Below are positions 36,685-44,538 of a stretch of 64,000 bases of DNA, piece after piece. Origin of the DNA: Microbacterium sp. B35-30 (GTDB lineage: Bacteria > Actinomycetota > Actinomycetes > Actinomycetales > Microbacteriaceae). The notes beneath the pieces are model-generated. The model saw nothing but the letters and a program-made list of their open reading frames with translations, had not been told where the DNA came from and ran no database searches. A program made the position numbers and the translations under genes. The first letter of the stretch is position 1, and every line of letters starts with the position of its first letter. The stretch covers positions 62,001 through 126,000 of the forward strand of contig NZ_MWLQ01000014.1 in assembly GCF_010634855.1 (NCBI RefSeq), written 5' to 3'.

Positions 36685-38193
36685 GTGACGACGCTGCACA
36701 ACCCGCTGATCAACGGCTTCCACCCCGACTCGTCCGTCGTGGCCGTGGACGGCGCGTACTACCTCGCGACCTCGACGTTCGAGTACCTGCCGGGGATCCC
36801 CATCCATCGCTCCGTCGACTTCGAGACCTGGGAGCTGATCGGACACGTCGCCACGCGCCCCGGCCAGCTCGGCGTGGACGGCGTGCCGACGGGCGGCGGC
36901 GCCTGGGCCCCGACGATCCGCCACCACGGCGGCGTGTTCCACCTCGTCATCACCGACGCGATGGGGCGGGGCATGCTGCACTTCACGGCGACGGATGCCG
37001 CCGGGCCCTGGAGCGACGGCGACCTCCTTCTGAAGGCGGACGGCTCCGGCACGATCGAGGGCATCGACCCGGACATCGCATGGGATGCCGCGGGCACCTG
37101 CTACGTCACCTTCTCGGGCCTGCAGCTGAGCGGCGCTCTGGATCCGAACCAGCCGGCGCACCTCGGCATCCAGCAGGTGCGGGTCGACCTCGAATCGCAT
37201 CGAGCCCTCGAAGAGCCGCGCTCGCTCTGGTCGGGCACGGGGCTGATGTTCCCCGAGGCGCCGCACCTCTACGAGATCGAGGGCGCGTGGTATCTCCTGA
37301 TCGCGGAGGGCGGCACCGAACGCGGTCACGCCATCTCGATCGCGCGGGGCGACGCGCCCACGGGGCCGTTCACGGGGGCTCCGGACAACCCGCTCGTCTC
37401 GGCGCGGTCGACGCCGCGCCCGGTCCAGAACACCGGCCACGGCGACATTGTGCGCGGCCCCGGTGGTGAGTGGCTCTGCGTGCTGCTCGGTGTGCGGCCG
37501 CGCAGCGGCACGCGTGCGTTCTCGGCGCTCGGCCGCGAGACCTTCGTGACGCCGGTGACGTGGACCGACGGATGGCCGTCGATCGCCCCCGTGGAGCTCG
37601 CCCCGCGGCCCGGCACGCACGTCGAGATCGACTTCTCCCAGCCTCTCGACGGCGAGTGGATCGCGGTCCGCCGACTGCCGTCCGACGTCTCGACCGTCAC
37701 CGACGGGCGCCTGGTGCTGACCGCCGACGGCAGCACCCTCGCCGCCCCGCAGCCGGTCTTCGTCGGGCGCCGTCAGGAGCACCTGACGAACGAGGTCACG
37801 GTGGCCCTCGACGTCTCGAACGGCATCGGTGGAATCGCGGTCCGGTACGACGAGGGCTTCCGCATCGAGCTCGAGGCCGGAGGCGCGGCGATCACCGCCC
37901 GCGCACTGATCGGCGGCCTGCGGCAGGAATGGGCGCATCCGTTCCAGGGCGGGTCGGTCGTCCTCCACCTCGCTTCCCGCAAACCCGCAGGCGGAGGCGG
38001 CATGCTTCCGACCAGCGACGTCTTCCATCTCGCCGCGACCATCGACGGCGAGCGCATCGAGCTCGCCGAGATCGACGGGCGCTTCCTGTCGTCCGAGGTC
38101 ACCGAGTCCTTCACCGGCCGCGTCATCGGCGTCTACGCCGTCGACGGCGAGGTGGCCGTGTCGAGCTGGGTGGCCGACGGCGACGACGACTGA
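36685..38193 (+). CDS. Glycoside hydrolase family 43 (beta-xylosidase/arabinofuranosidase type)
   Basis: 502 residues. The five-bladed propeller starts NPLINGFHPDSSVVAVDGAY; FHPDSS holds the catalytic base aspartate. GTIEGIDPDIAWD carries the pKa-modulating aspartate and MFPEAPHLYE the acid glutamate. Residues about 310-500 form the C-terminal beta-sandwich (EWIAVRRLPS, GIAVRYDEGF) typical of GH43 xylosidases. The GTG start has GAGAGG upstream; the long open frame before it is antisense-type low complexity. No signal peptide, so it would cleave imported xylo- or arabino-oligosaccharides. Confidence 0.93.
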   Translation: MTTLHNPLINGFHPDSSVVAVDGAYYLATSTFEYLPGIPIHRSVDFETWELIGHVATRPGQLGVDGVPTGGGAWAPTIRHHGGVFHLVITDAMGRGMLHFTATDAAGPWSDGDLLLKADGSGTIEGIDPDIAWDAAGTCYVTFSGLQLSGALDPNQPAHLGIQQVRVDLESHRALEEPRSLWSGTGLMFPEAPHLYEIEGAWYLLIAEGGTERGHAISIARGDAPTGPFTGAPDNPLVSARSTPRPVQNTGHGDIVRGPGGEWLCVLLGVRPRSGTRAFSALGRETFVTPVTWTDGWPSIAPVELAPRPGTHVEIDFSQPLDGEWIAVRRLPSDVSTVTDGRLVLTADGSTLAAPQPVFVGRRQEHLTNEVTVALDVSNGIGGIAVRYDEGFRIELEAGGAAITARALIGGLRQEWAHPFQGGSVVLHLASRKPAGGGGMLPTSDVFHLAATIDGERIELAEIDGRFLSSEVTESFTGRVIGVYAVDGEVAVSSWVADGDDD

Positions 38194-38210
38194 CGGATGC
38201 CTCCACCCTC

Positions 38211-38265
38211 CGGGTGACGCAACACGTGGCCTCCGGTCGCCCGTAGCGGCGTGTCGTGCCACCCG
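38211..38265. terminator. Bidirectional terminator between GH43 and the DUF1593 gene
   Basis: CGGGTGACGCAACACG pairs with CGTGTCGTGCCACCCG at 13 of 16 positions around a 23-base loop, in the middle of the gap between two convergent genes. Confidence 0.55.
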
Positions 38266-38297
38266 AAGCACGAGCCTCGACGTGAACGGGTCGGACG

Positions 38298-39794
38298 CTA
38301 GGCGCCGGTGACGGTGACGATGACGCGCTGGTACGACTTCAGGGGGTACCCGGCAGCATCATCGGATGCCTCGGCGATGACGTGGATCGTGTCGCCGGGG
38401 TTCGCGCCGGCAGGCACTTGCACGGTCGTCTCGGGCCCGTCGACGGCGGCGAGCGCGGCATCCGTCGTCCCCGCGTCGTCGTAGATCCACCAGCGCACCC
38501 GCACGATGTCGCCGTCGGGGTCGTCGACGAGAGCCGACAGCCGCACCTCACCACCCGCCTCGACGCCGTGGTCGATCCCCTGCTCGATCGCCAGGACCGG
38601 GTGGTGGTTGGCGTCTTCGAAGCGGCGCGTGACACTCCACCGAAGGCGCGCGGCGAAGTCGGCCTGCGCATCGGCGAACCAGCGCACCACGGATCCCTCG
38701 TCGCCGCCGGGTCCGTTCGCGAGGTCGGCACCGTTCGGGTGGAAGGCGGCGTCGGTGAGACCCCACGTGTCGGCACCCTCTGACGTCGGCTCGTATCTGC
38801 CGCCCCAGCCGCCATAGGACGGATGCTCGTGCCCGCGCAGGCTCGGAACGAGCAGGTTCAGCATGTTCGTGCTGTCGCCCTCCGAGATCCACTCGCCGGC
38901 GGGCTGCGGGTCGATCCACACCTTGTACCCCTCTGCGCGGAGCTCGTCGGCGGACACCCCCGACAGGTGGAAGTAGTCGGTCATGTCGCCCGGCACCATC
39001 TGCCGCCCGTCGCCCCAGACGCGGTACAGCGCGCCGAGCGGGCCGACGCTCGTGACGTTCTCGCGCATCCACTCGGCACTCAGCAGCCCGTGCTGGGCGG
39101 CGGGGATGGTCCAGCGCGCCATGTAGCCCCAGGCGAGCGTGGCCACCTCGAGCACCCGGATGCCGGGCCAGACCGGCGCGATGTAGTCGTCGAACGTGCC
39201 GTCCTGCGAGGCGAACTTCGTGATGACCGCCTTCGCCGACACGGTGGCGTGCACGGCTTCCCAGTCAGGGGTGTCGCGGAACCGCTCCTCGATCGACCGC
39301 AGCGCACGGGCGACGGTGCTCGGTCCGGCCCACAGCTGCAGGAAGACGGGGCCCGGGCGATCGTCCAGCAGCACGTCGGCGATGAGGCGCGACCCGGGCG
39401 TCTCAGCGGAGGTGTCGCCCTCGAAGTCGACGTTGCCCTCGCGGATGACCGACCGCAGCCGCTCCGGGCTCGGAAAGCGCGGGTCATGCACCACGAGATT
39501 CGCGTGCGCCTGTGCGTAGGCGTCGACCGCATCGTCGATGAACCGCTCGCCCGGTGCCCATCGCCATGAGGTCTGCGGCTCGTCGTACTCGCGGTCGGGC
39601 AGGAAGAAGCTCGTGCCCGCTCCGTCGCCGCGCCAGTGGAACCGGCTGCTCGCGTAGATCAGGCCCTCGATCTCGAGCTCGTTGCTGTAGAGCAGGAACC
39701 GGATCATCGAGTTCAGGTCGTCGAGCTCGGGATCGGCGGTGACGATCGTCCGCGGCCGGGGGATGGTCGACGCGACGGGTGCGGGTGCCGTCAT
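38298..39794 (-). CDS. DUF1593/Sde182-like protein, nucleoside-hydrolase fold
   Basis: 498 residues. The N-terminal two-thirds is a nucleoside-hydrolase-like domain; the calcium-site pattern DPELDD (D21, D25, D26) sits in TIVTADPELDDLNSM. Residues about 400-498 form a beta-sandwich (EVRLSALVDDPDGDIVRVRWWIYDDAG) like the C-terminal domain of Saccharophagus Sde182, first described as a cellulose-binding protein. There is no signal peptide. It overlaps the upstream nucleoside-hydrolase gene by 4 bp, so the two nucleoside-hydrolase-fold proteins form an operon driven from the GntR-type site at 40917. Hydrolysis of a furanoside other than a nucleoside is a reasonable hypothesis. Confidence 0.85.
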   Translation of the reverse strand: MTAPAPVASTIPRPRTIVTADPELDDLNSMIRFLLYSNELEIEGLIYASSRFHWRGDGAGTSFFLPDREYDEPQTSWRWAPGERFIDDAVDAYAQAHANLVVHDPRFPSPERLRSVIREGNVDFEGDTSAETPGSRLIADVLLDDRPGPVFLQLWAGPSTVARALRSIEERFRDTPDWEAVHATVSAKAVITKFASQDGTFDDYIAPVWPGIRVLEVATLAWGYMARWTIPAAQHGLLSAEWMRENVTSVGPLGALYRVWGDGRQMVPGDMTDYFHLSGVSADELRAEGYKVWIDPQPAGEWISEGDSTNMLNLLVPSLRGHEHPSYGGWGGRYEPTSEGADTWGLTDAAFHPNGADLANGPGGDEGSVVRWFADAQADFAARLRWSVTRRFEDANHHPVLAIEQGIDHGVEAGGEVRLSALVDDPDGDIVRVRWWIYDDAGTTDAALAAVDGPETTVQVPAGANPGDTIHVIAEASDDAAGYPLKSYQRVIVTVTGA

Positions 39795-40867
39795 GAGAGC
39801 ACCTCAGGCTCCCCCGGGGCGGCATGCGGCGCCGCCTGCCACCGTTCGAACTCGGCGAGCTTCAGATACATGTCCTCGAACATCAGCCGCGTGTCGACCC
39901 AGGTGTAGACCCGCATCGGCCGTGCACCGGCGACATCGCTGTAAGCACCGTCCTCGCCGAGCGCGGGCGTCGGTCGCCGGACGTATCGGCTCGAAGAGGG
40001 ATCCGGCTCGAACACCGACTGCAGCGCGGTGAGCAGCACCAGCGGCGAGTCGCCGAGGGCGTACGTCTCCGACGCTCCGCCCAGATGCGAAGCGACCATC
40101 GCGCACACGTACGCGACCTCGTCGTAGAGGTAGCGGCCGAGCGGACCAGCCCCCGCCACGCGGACGCGCAGCTCGGCATCCGACACGAGACACTGGCGGT
40201 AGACGTCCCGCGGCACCTGCCACAGCGGGATCGTCGAGTCGTTGAACACGACCTGCCCGGCGACCGGGTCGATGAGCAGGTTGTACTCGACCGGCATGGG
40301 GTTCGGCGGCGGCACGGCAAGGCCGTCGTGCTCACCACCGCCGATCCACACGAGCGTCAGGCGCTCCGCGATGCGCGGATCGGTGAGGTACGCCGAGGCG
40401 ATGTCGGTCAGGCCGCCGCCGGCGACGTAGAACAGCGGGCTCGAGACGTCATCGCGCAGGGCCTCGGCGATGATGGCGTCGACGGCCGGGGCGGGCTGTG
40501 GGCTCGAGCGGTCCGGCAGCGGGTCGTCCGACCCCGCGACGATGATGTCCGTGGACGTGAGTCCCATCCGCGAGAACACGTCACGGGCCACAGCCTCGGC
40601 GTTCTGCGCGCTGCGGCCGGAAGAGTCGAACGGGTCGTCGCCGCGCAGGTGGGAAGCCACGACGAGCCGGATGTCGACGCTCGGCGAGAGCAGGTGGTGC
40701 ACCAGCTGGTAGAGGTCGTCGGGGTCGCCCGCGAAGTCGTTGTCGATGATGACGCGCGCACGCGGCCCGCCGACGGGAGGGATCTGCTGCCAGGGCGTCT
40801 CGCCCAGGCTCCAGGTGCGCGCGGGGCGGCCGGTCGGGCGGGGGCTTCCGCTCGGAATCTGCGTCAT
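39791..40867 (-). CDS. Inosine-uridine nucleoside hydrolase-like protein
   Basis: 358 residues. The family motif DNDFAGDPDD (D42, D44, D50, D51) begins the first strand and would bind calcium and the ribose 2- and 3-hydroxyls in true nucleoside hydrolases. GGGLTDIASAYL and the aspartate of EYNLLIDPVAGQVVF are also typical. It is first in a two-gene operon with another protein of the same fold. The setting (apionate genes, sugar-binding protein, shared GntR-type operator) argues for a sugar-furanoside rather than a nucleoside substrate; this is inference. The start ATG has a weak GGGAAG upstream. Confidence 0.85.
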   Translation of the reverse strand: MTQIPSGSPRPTGRPARTWSLGETPWQQIPPVGGPRARVIIDNDFAGDPDDLYQLVHHLLSPSVDIRLVVASHLRGDDPFDSSGRSAQNAEAVARDVFSRMGLTSTDIIVAGSDDPLPDRSSPQPAPAVDAIIAEALRDDVSSPLFYVAGGGLTDIASAYLTDPRIAERLTLVWIGGGEHDGLAVPPPNPMPVEYNLLIDPVAGQVVFNDSTIPLWQVPRDVYRQCLVSDAELRVRVAGAGPLGRYLYDEVAYVCAMVASHLGGASETYALGDSPLVLLTALQSVFEPDPSSSRYVRRPTPALGEDGAYSDVAGARPMRVYTWVDTRLMFEDMYLKLAEFERWQAAPHAAPGEPEVLS

Positions 40868-40916
40868 CGTCGACTTCCCTTTCGCCGCGTCGTCACGAAC
40901 GATCTCGTCGGTAACT

Positions 40917-40934
40917 GTAACACCGGTTGACCAA
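40917..40934. promoter_or_regulatory. GntR-type operator, copy 1
   Basis: TGTAACACCGGTTGACCA, centred on ACCGGT. Read on the complementary strand it begins TGGTCAACCGGT, identical over 12 bases to the start of the copy at 46254. It lies 50 bp upstream of the nucleoside-hydrolase-like operon. Confidence 0.75.
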
Positions 40935-40972
40935 TCTCCGATGGTCCACGCCCCTCCTCGGGGACGCCGGCG

Positions 40973-42241
40973 TCAGCGCCGCTCGCGCACCCCGACGCGC
41001 TCGAGGTGCGCGTTCGTGAAGCGCCCGTCGGGGTCGAGACGCTCGAACACCGCGCGGGCGTCGGCCAGGCGGGGGTGGACGCGCTCCATGGCGGCACGGT
41101 CGAAGCCGTGCACCTTGCCCCAGTGCGGCCGCGCGTCGAACGGCTCGAGCGCCGCCTCGATGCGCCCCAGCGCGGCGGCCACGTCGTCGGGGTGATTGAA
41201 CCACGTGAAGTGGATGATCACGACGTCGCGGCGGTAGGCGGGGCTCAGCCACAGCTCGTCGGCGGCAGCGGTGCGCAGCTCGGTCCAGATGAGATGGGAA
41301 CGGATGCCGTCGTCCGGTGCTGACTGCTGGAACACGGCGCGCACCGCCCTCAGGGCGGCGGGCGCATCGGCGCGGGCGACGAAGTACTCGCTCTGGATCT
41401 CGTCGCCGAACGAGGGCTGGGCGTCGAGGCGGAAGTGCGGCAGCCGCAGCATCCACGGCCCCGGGACGCCGGCCAGTTCGGTGACGTTGTCCTCGACCCC
41501 GAGCGGCGAGTCGCCGGTGAGGGCACGGACGCCGTCGAAGACCGTGTCGGGCACGAGGTCGTCGTCGGCGTCGAGGCGCGTCTTGATCCACACGTAGCCG
41601 ACCGACGGCTCCTCCCAGCGCGAGAAGACCGACACGCTGTACCCCGCCGAGGTGAGCTCGTCGTAGTGAGCGAGCGCGGCATCCCAGCTCACGCCGGTGT
41701 AGATGTCCTGCCGGACGCGGAAGGCGGGCTCGATGTCGAGCGTCAGCGACACGACGATGCCGTAGGCGCCGAGACCGACGACGAGCGCGTCGAAGTCGGG
41801 ACCCCCCCGGCGCACCTCGTGCACCTCGCCGTCGGCGCCGACGTAGCGCAGGGCGCGGACGGATGCCGAGAGCACCGGATTCGCGTCGCCCGACCCGTGC
41901 GTACCCGTGGCGGTCGCACCGCCGACGTTGATGTGCGGGAGCGACCCCATGTTGCGCAGCGCCCAGCCGCGGTCGTCGAGCCATACGGCCAGCACGCCGT
42001 AGCGGATGCCGGCGGGCACGGTGACCGCCTGCGCGGCCTCGTCGAGCTCGAATTCGGCGGCGAACCCGGTCACGTCGACGAGCGTGCCGGTGGTGTCGGG
42101 CAGATCGGTGAACGAATGGCGCGTGCCCAGGGCGCGGACGCGCCCCGGCTCGCGGAGTACGCGGCGCACGTCGTCGGCCGACGTCGCGTCGACGATCCGC
42201 GGCGCGGAGTACTCGTACGTTCCAGCCCAATTGCGCGGCAT
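40973..42241 (-). CDS. FAD-linked alditol/aldonolactone oxidase-like enzyme
   Basis: 422-residue VAO-family flavoprotein related to actinobacterial alditol oxidase (AldO/xylitol oxidase) and gulono/arabinonolactone oxidases. H42 in LGTRHSFTDLPDT is the expected covalent FAD attachment site. NVGGATATGTHGSG is the FAD pyrophosphate loop, and HWGKVHG (373-379) is the C-terminal active-site motif of this group. It lies 29 bp behind the GntR gene and is probably co-transcribed. AldO-type enzymes oxidise terminal CH2OH or hydrated aldehydes with oxygen; here the co-regulated apionate genes make D-apiose or a related branched sugar an attractive substrate. That is a hypothesis. Confidence 0.88.
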   Translation of the reverse strand: MPRNWAGTYEYSAPRIVDATSADDVRRVLREPGRVRALGTRHSFTDLPDTTGTLVDVTGFAAEFELDEAAQAVTVPAGIRYGVLAVWLDDRGWALRNMGSLPHINVGGATATGTHGSGDANPVLSASVRALRYVGADGEVHEVRRGGPDFDALVVGLGAYGIVVSLTLDIEPAFRVRQDIYTGVSWDAALAHYDELTSAGYSVSVFSRWEEPSVGYVWIKTRLDADDDLVPDTVFDGVRALTGDSPLGVEDNVTELAGVPGPWMLRLPHFRLDAQPSFGDEIQSEYFVARADAPAALRAVRAVFQQSAPDDGIRSHLIWTELRTAAADELWLSPAYRRDVVIIHFTWFNHPDDVAAALGRIEAALEPFDARPHWGKVHGFDRAAMERVHPRLADARAVFERLDPDGRFTNAHLERVGVRERR

Positions 42242-42270
42242 CGCGCCTCCTTACGGCTTGATGCGGGGGG

Positions 42271-43008
42271 TCAGGGAGCGGCTTCGGCGGCGAGGCGCTG
42301 CGATGCGGTCGCCATGTGGGTCGCCATGGCCGAGGCCGCGGCATCCTCATCCCCCGCCTCGATCGCCCGGAAGACGGCACCGTGCTCGTCGACGGCGATG
42401 CGCGCCTCGGCGTCGTCGTGCACCGCACGGTCGGCGTACACCTGCAGCAGCGAGCGCACGACGTGCAGCAGGTCGACGAGGGTGTCGTTGCCGGCCGCGG
42501 TCGCGAGCGCGTTGTGGAAGTCGAGGTCGGCCCGGGCGAAGGCCTTGAGGTCGCCGACGCCGCTGCGCATGCGGGCGAGCGAGCCCGACAGCGAGGACAG
42601 ATCGGATGCCGCGGCCCGGCCGGCGGCCAGCCGGGCCACGTAGATCTCGAGCCCCGAGCGCAGCTCGAGCAGCTCCGCGGTGTTCTTGCTGCCGATGAGC
42701 AGCCCCCAGCGGAGCGTCTGCGGCAGCAGTTCGCTTGCGGTGCCGCGCAGGTACGTCCCCGAGCCGGGGCGCACGTCGACGATGCCCAGGATCTCGAGTG
42801 CGGCGAGGGCCTCGCGGACCGCCGAACGCCCCACGCCCAGCGTCGAGGCGAGCTGCCGCTCGGGAGGCAGCCGCGTGCCGGCCTCCAGGTCGCCGGTCGT
42901 GAAGAGGTCCATCAGGCGACGGGCGACCTCCGACACCGGAGTGCCGGAGGGGAGGGCGCCGAGCGCCGCCGTGATCTCGGCCGAGCGGTCGTCGGGGTAG
43001 GCGGGCAT
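42271..43008 (-). CDS. GntR-family (FadR subgroup) regulator
   Basis: 245 residues. The winged helix (about 25-90) reads GDLEAGTRLPPERQLASTLGVGRSAVREALAALEILGIVDVRPGSGTYL in segments. The helical FCD ligand domain (about 95-235) has the metal-binding D-x3-H pattern in DLDFHNALATAAGN and further histidines in VHDDAE and DEHGAVF. It probably senses a sugar acid or related carboxylate, as many FCD proteins do. Its promoter faces that of the sugar-binding protein, with a GntR-type palindrome between. Matching palindromes upstream of two further operons define its likely regulon. Confidence 0.93.
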   Translation of the reverse strand: MPAYPDDRSAEITAALGALPSGTPVSEVARRLMDLFTTGDLEAGTRLPPERQLASTLGVGRSAVREALAALEILGIVDVRPGSGTYLRGTASELLPQTLRWGLLIGSKNTAELLELRSGLEIYVARLAAGRAAASDLSSLSGSLARMRSGVGDLKAFARADLDFHNALATAAGNDTLVDLLHVVRSLLQVYADRAVHDDAEARIAVDEHGAVFRAIEAGDEDAAASAMATHMATASQRLAAEAAP

Positions 43009-43050
43009 GCGAACAACTTACGGCAGTCGCGCGAGATCCGGGATTGATTT

Positions 43051-43068
43051 CGGTCAACCGGTTTGTCA
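43051..43068. promoter_or_regulatory. GntR-type operator, copy 2
   Basis: CGGTCAACCGGTTTGTCA, 18 bp centred on ACCGGT, 43 bp upstream of the GntR start and 85 bp before the divergent binding-protein start. It differs from the copy at 46254 by two bases. Autoregulation of gntR and the downstream oxidase gene is implied. Confidence 0.8.
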
Positions 43069-43094
43069 GACTGTGGCGAGGCGACGTCAGTCGC

Positions 43095-43118
43095 CTTTCT
43101 CACGGCACCGTGAGAAAG
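43095..43118. promoter_or_regulatory. 24-bp palindrome in the binding-protein leader
   Basis: CTTTCTCACGG pairs perfectly with CCGTGAGAAAG with two bases between. It may be an operator or an RNA hairpin 34 bp before the start codon. The overlapping GAAAGCGTTTC (43114-43124) resembles a LacI-family half-site pair (GAAA-CG-TTTC), so a second regulator may act here besides GntR. Confidence 0.55.
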
Positions 43119-43152
43119 CGTTTCCTGAAGCTCGATGACGAGAGGCATGACG

Positions 43153-44466
43153 ATGAAGTTCCGGAGCAAGAAGCCCATGGCGGCCACGGCGGGGGTGGGT
43201 CTGGCAGCCCTCGCCGTCCTGACGGGATGCGCCTCGAGCCCGCCGGCGAGCACGCAGCCGACCCTCGACCCCGATGAGGAGGTGTCGATCACCTTCACCT
43301 TCTGGGGCAACGACGTACGCGCCGAGCTCTACAACGAGGCGATCGCCGTCTTCGAGGAACAGCAGCCCAACATCGACGTCGACATCATCTTCCTCGCGCC
43401 GACCGATTACTGGGAGAAGCGTCAGATCGAGGCGGCCGGCAACGGCCTGCCCGACGTCGTCACCATGGACCTCGCCTACCTCCGGCAATACTCGCAGAGC
43501 GGGTCGCTGCTCGACCTCGAGCCCTACCTCGGCTCCATCATCCAGACCGACACGATCGAGCCACAGGTGCTCTCGGCCGGCGTGGTGGACGACGTCACCA
43601 CCGCCGTGCCACTGTCCACCAACTCGTGGGGCATGTTCCTGAACACCACCCTGCTCGACGAGCTCGGCGTGGAGCCGTTCACCGATGGCAGCTGGGACGA
43701 CTACTACGAGTGGATCGCCGACGTGAGCGACGCGGCGCAGTCGGCGGGCGTCGACGCGTGGGGCGGCGTCGACCCGACGGCCCGCATCGAGAACTTCGAG
43801 CTGCAGCTGCGCGCAGAGGGTGCGAACCTGTTCGACGAGGACGGAACGCCCGGCTTCGACGAGGACCGCCTCGCAGAGTTCTGGGACTCCGCCTCGGCCG
43901 CCCGCGAGGGCGGTGAGTTCGTTCCCCAGCAGCGGATCGCCGAGGTGCAGCCGCTCACGGCCTTCGACAGCGCGCTCAGCGCGAGCGACGCGACCTGGGA
44001 CAACACCGGCGCCGGCTTCCTCGCCAACCTCGGGGAGGGCTACGAGATCCAGCTGATCGCTCCCCCGCTCTCGGTCAAGGAGGGGCAGGACCTCTATCTC
44101 AAGGCGTCGCAGATGTACTCGATCGCCGCGAACTCCGAGCACCCGGCGGCGGCGGCCACGCTGATCGACTTCCTCATCAACTCTCCCGAGTCCGGCGAGA
44201 TCTTCGGCACCAACCGCGGTCTGCCGGCCTCGGAGACGGCACGCGAGGCCGCCGATCTCGACGAGCTGAGCCAGACGATCGCCGACTACGAGGCATCCAT
44301 CGCCGACCGACTGGGCGACGCTCCGCCGGTGCCGATCGTCGGCTACGGCTCGCTGCACGAGAAGTTCCGCGAACTCGGCGAGGAGCTGAACTTCGGCACG
44401 ATCTCGGTCGACGAGGCGGTCGCGCAGTTCTTCGCCGAGATGGACGTCGTCGTCAGCAGCCAGTAG
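43153..44466 (+). CDS. ABC sugar-binding lipoprotein (family 1) without its own permeases
   Basis: 437 residues with lipobox LTGC (cysteine 26). Family-1 sugar-binding features include SITFTFWGNDVRAELYNEAIAVFEEQQPNIDV and SNSWGMF-type ligand-loop segments. ATG at 43153 is chosen because GAGAGG lies 7 bp upstream; two earlier in-frame ATGs are less well placed. No permease or ATPase gene follows; the next gene encodes an unrecognised enzyme-like protein. It may share permeases encoded elsewhere or work as a sensor. Control by the GntR-type site points to a role in the same pathway as the apionate genes. Confidence 0.9.
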   Translation: MKFRSKKPMAATAGVGLAALAVLTGCASSPPASTQPTLDPDEEVSITFTFWGNDVRAELYNEAIAVFEEQQPNIDVDIIFLAPTDYWEKRQIEAAGNGLPDVVTMDLAYLRQYSQSGSLLDLEPYLGSIIQTDTIEPQVLSAGVVDDVTTAVPLSTNSWGMFLNTTLLDELGVEPFTDGSWDDYYEWIADVSDAAQSAGVDAWGGVDPTARIENFELQLRAEGANLFDEDGTPGFDEDRLAEFWDSASAAREGGEFVPQQRIAEVQPLTAFDSALSASDATWDNTGAGFLANLGEGYEIQLIAPPLSVKEGQDLYLKASQMYSIAANSEHPAAAATLIDFLINSPESGEIFGTNRGLPASETAREAADLDELSQTIADYEASIADRLGDAPPVPIVGYGSLHEKFRELGEELNFGTISVDEAVAQFFAEMDVVVSSQ

Positions 44467-44476
44467 TGCACGCGAT

Positions 44477-44507
44477 GCGGAGGCCGACCGTGACGGCCGG
44501 CCTCCGC
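44477..44507. terminator. Intercistronic hairpin after the binding-protein gene
   Basis: GCGGAGGCCG pairs with CGGCCTCCGC around an 11-base loop starting 10 bp after the stop, before the next same-strand gene. A likely partial terminator or mRNA-stabilising structure. Confidence 0.65.
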
Positions 44508-44538
44508 GTCCGTTCGCCACAGACCCGAGGAGCCACAC

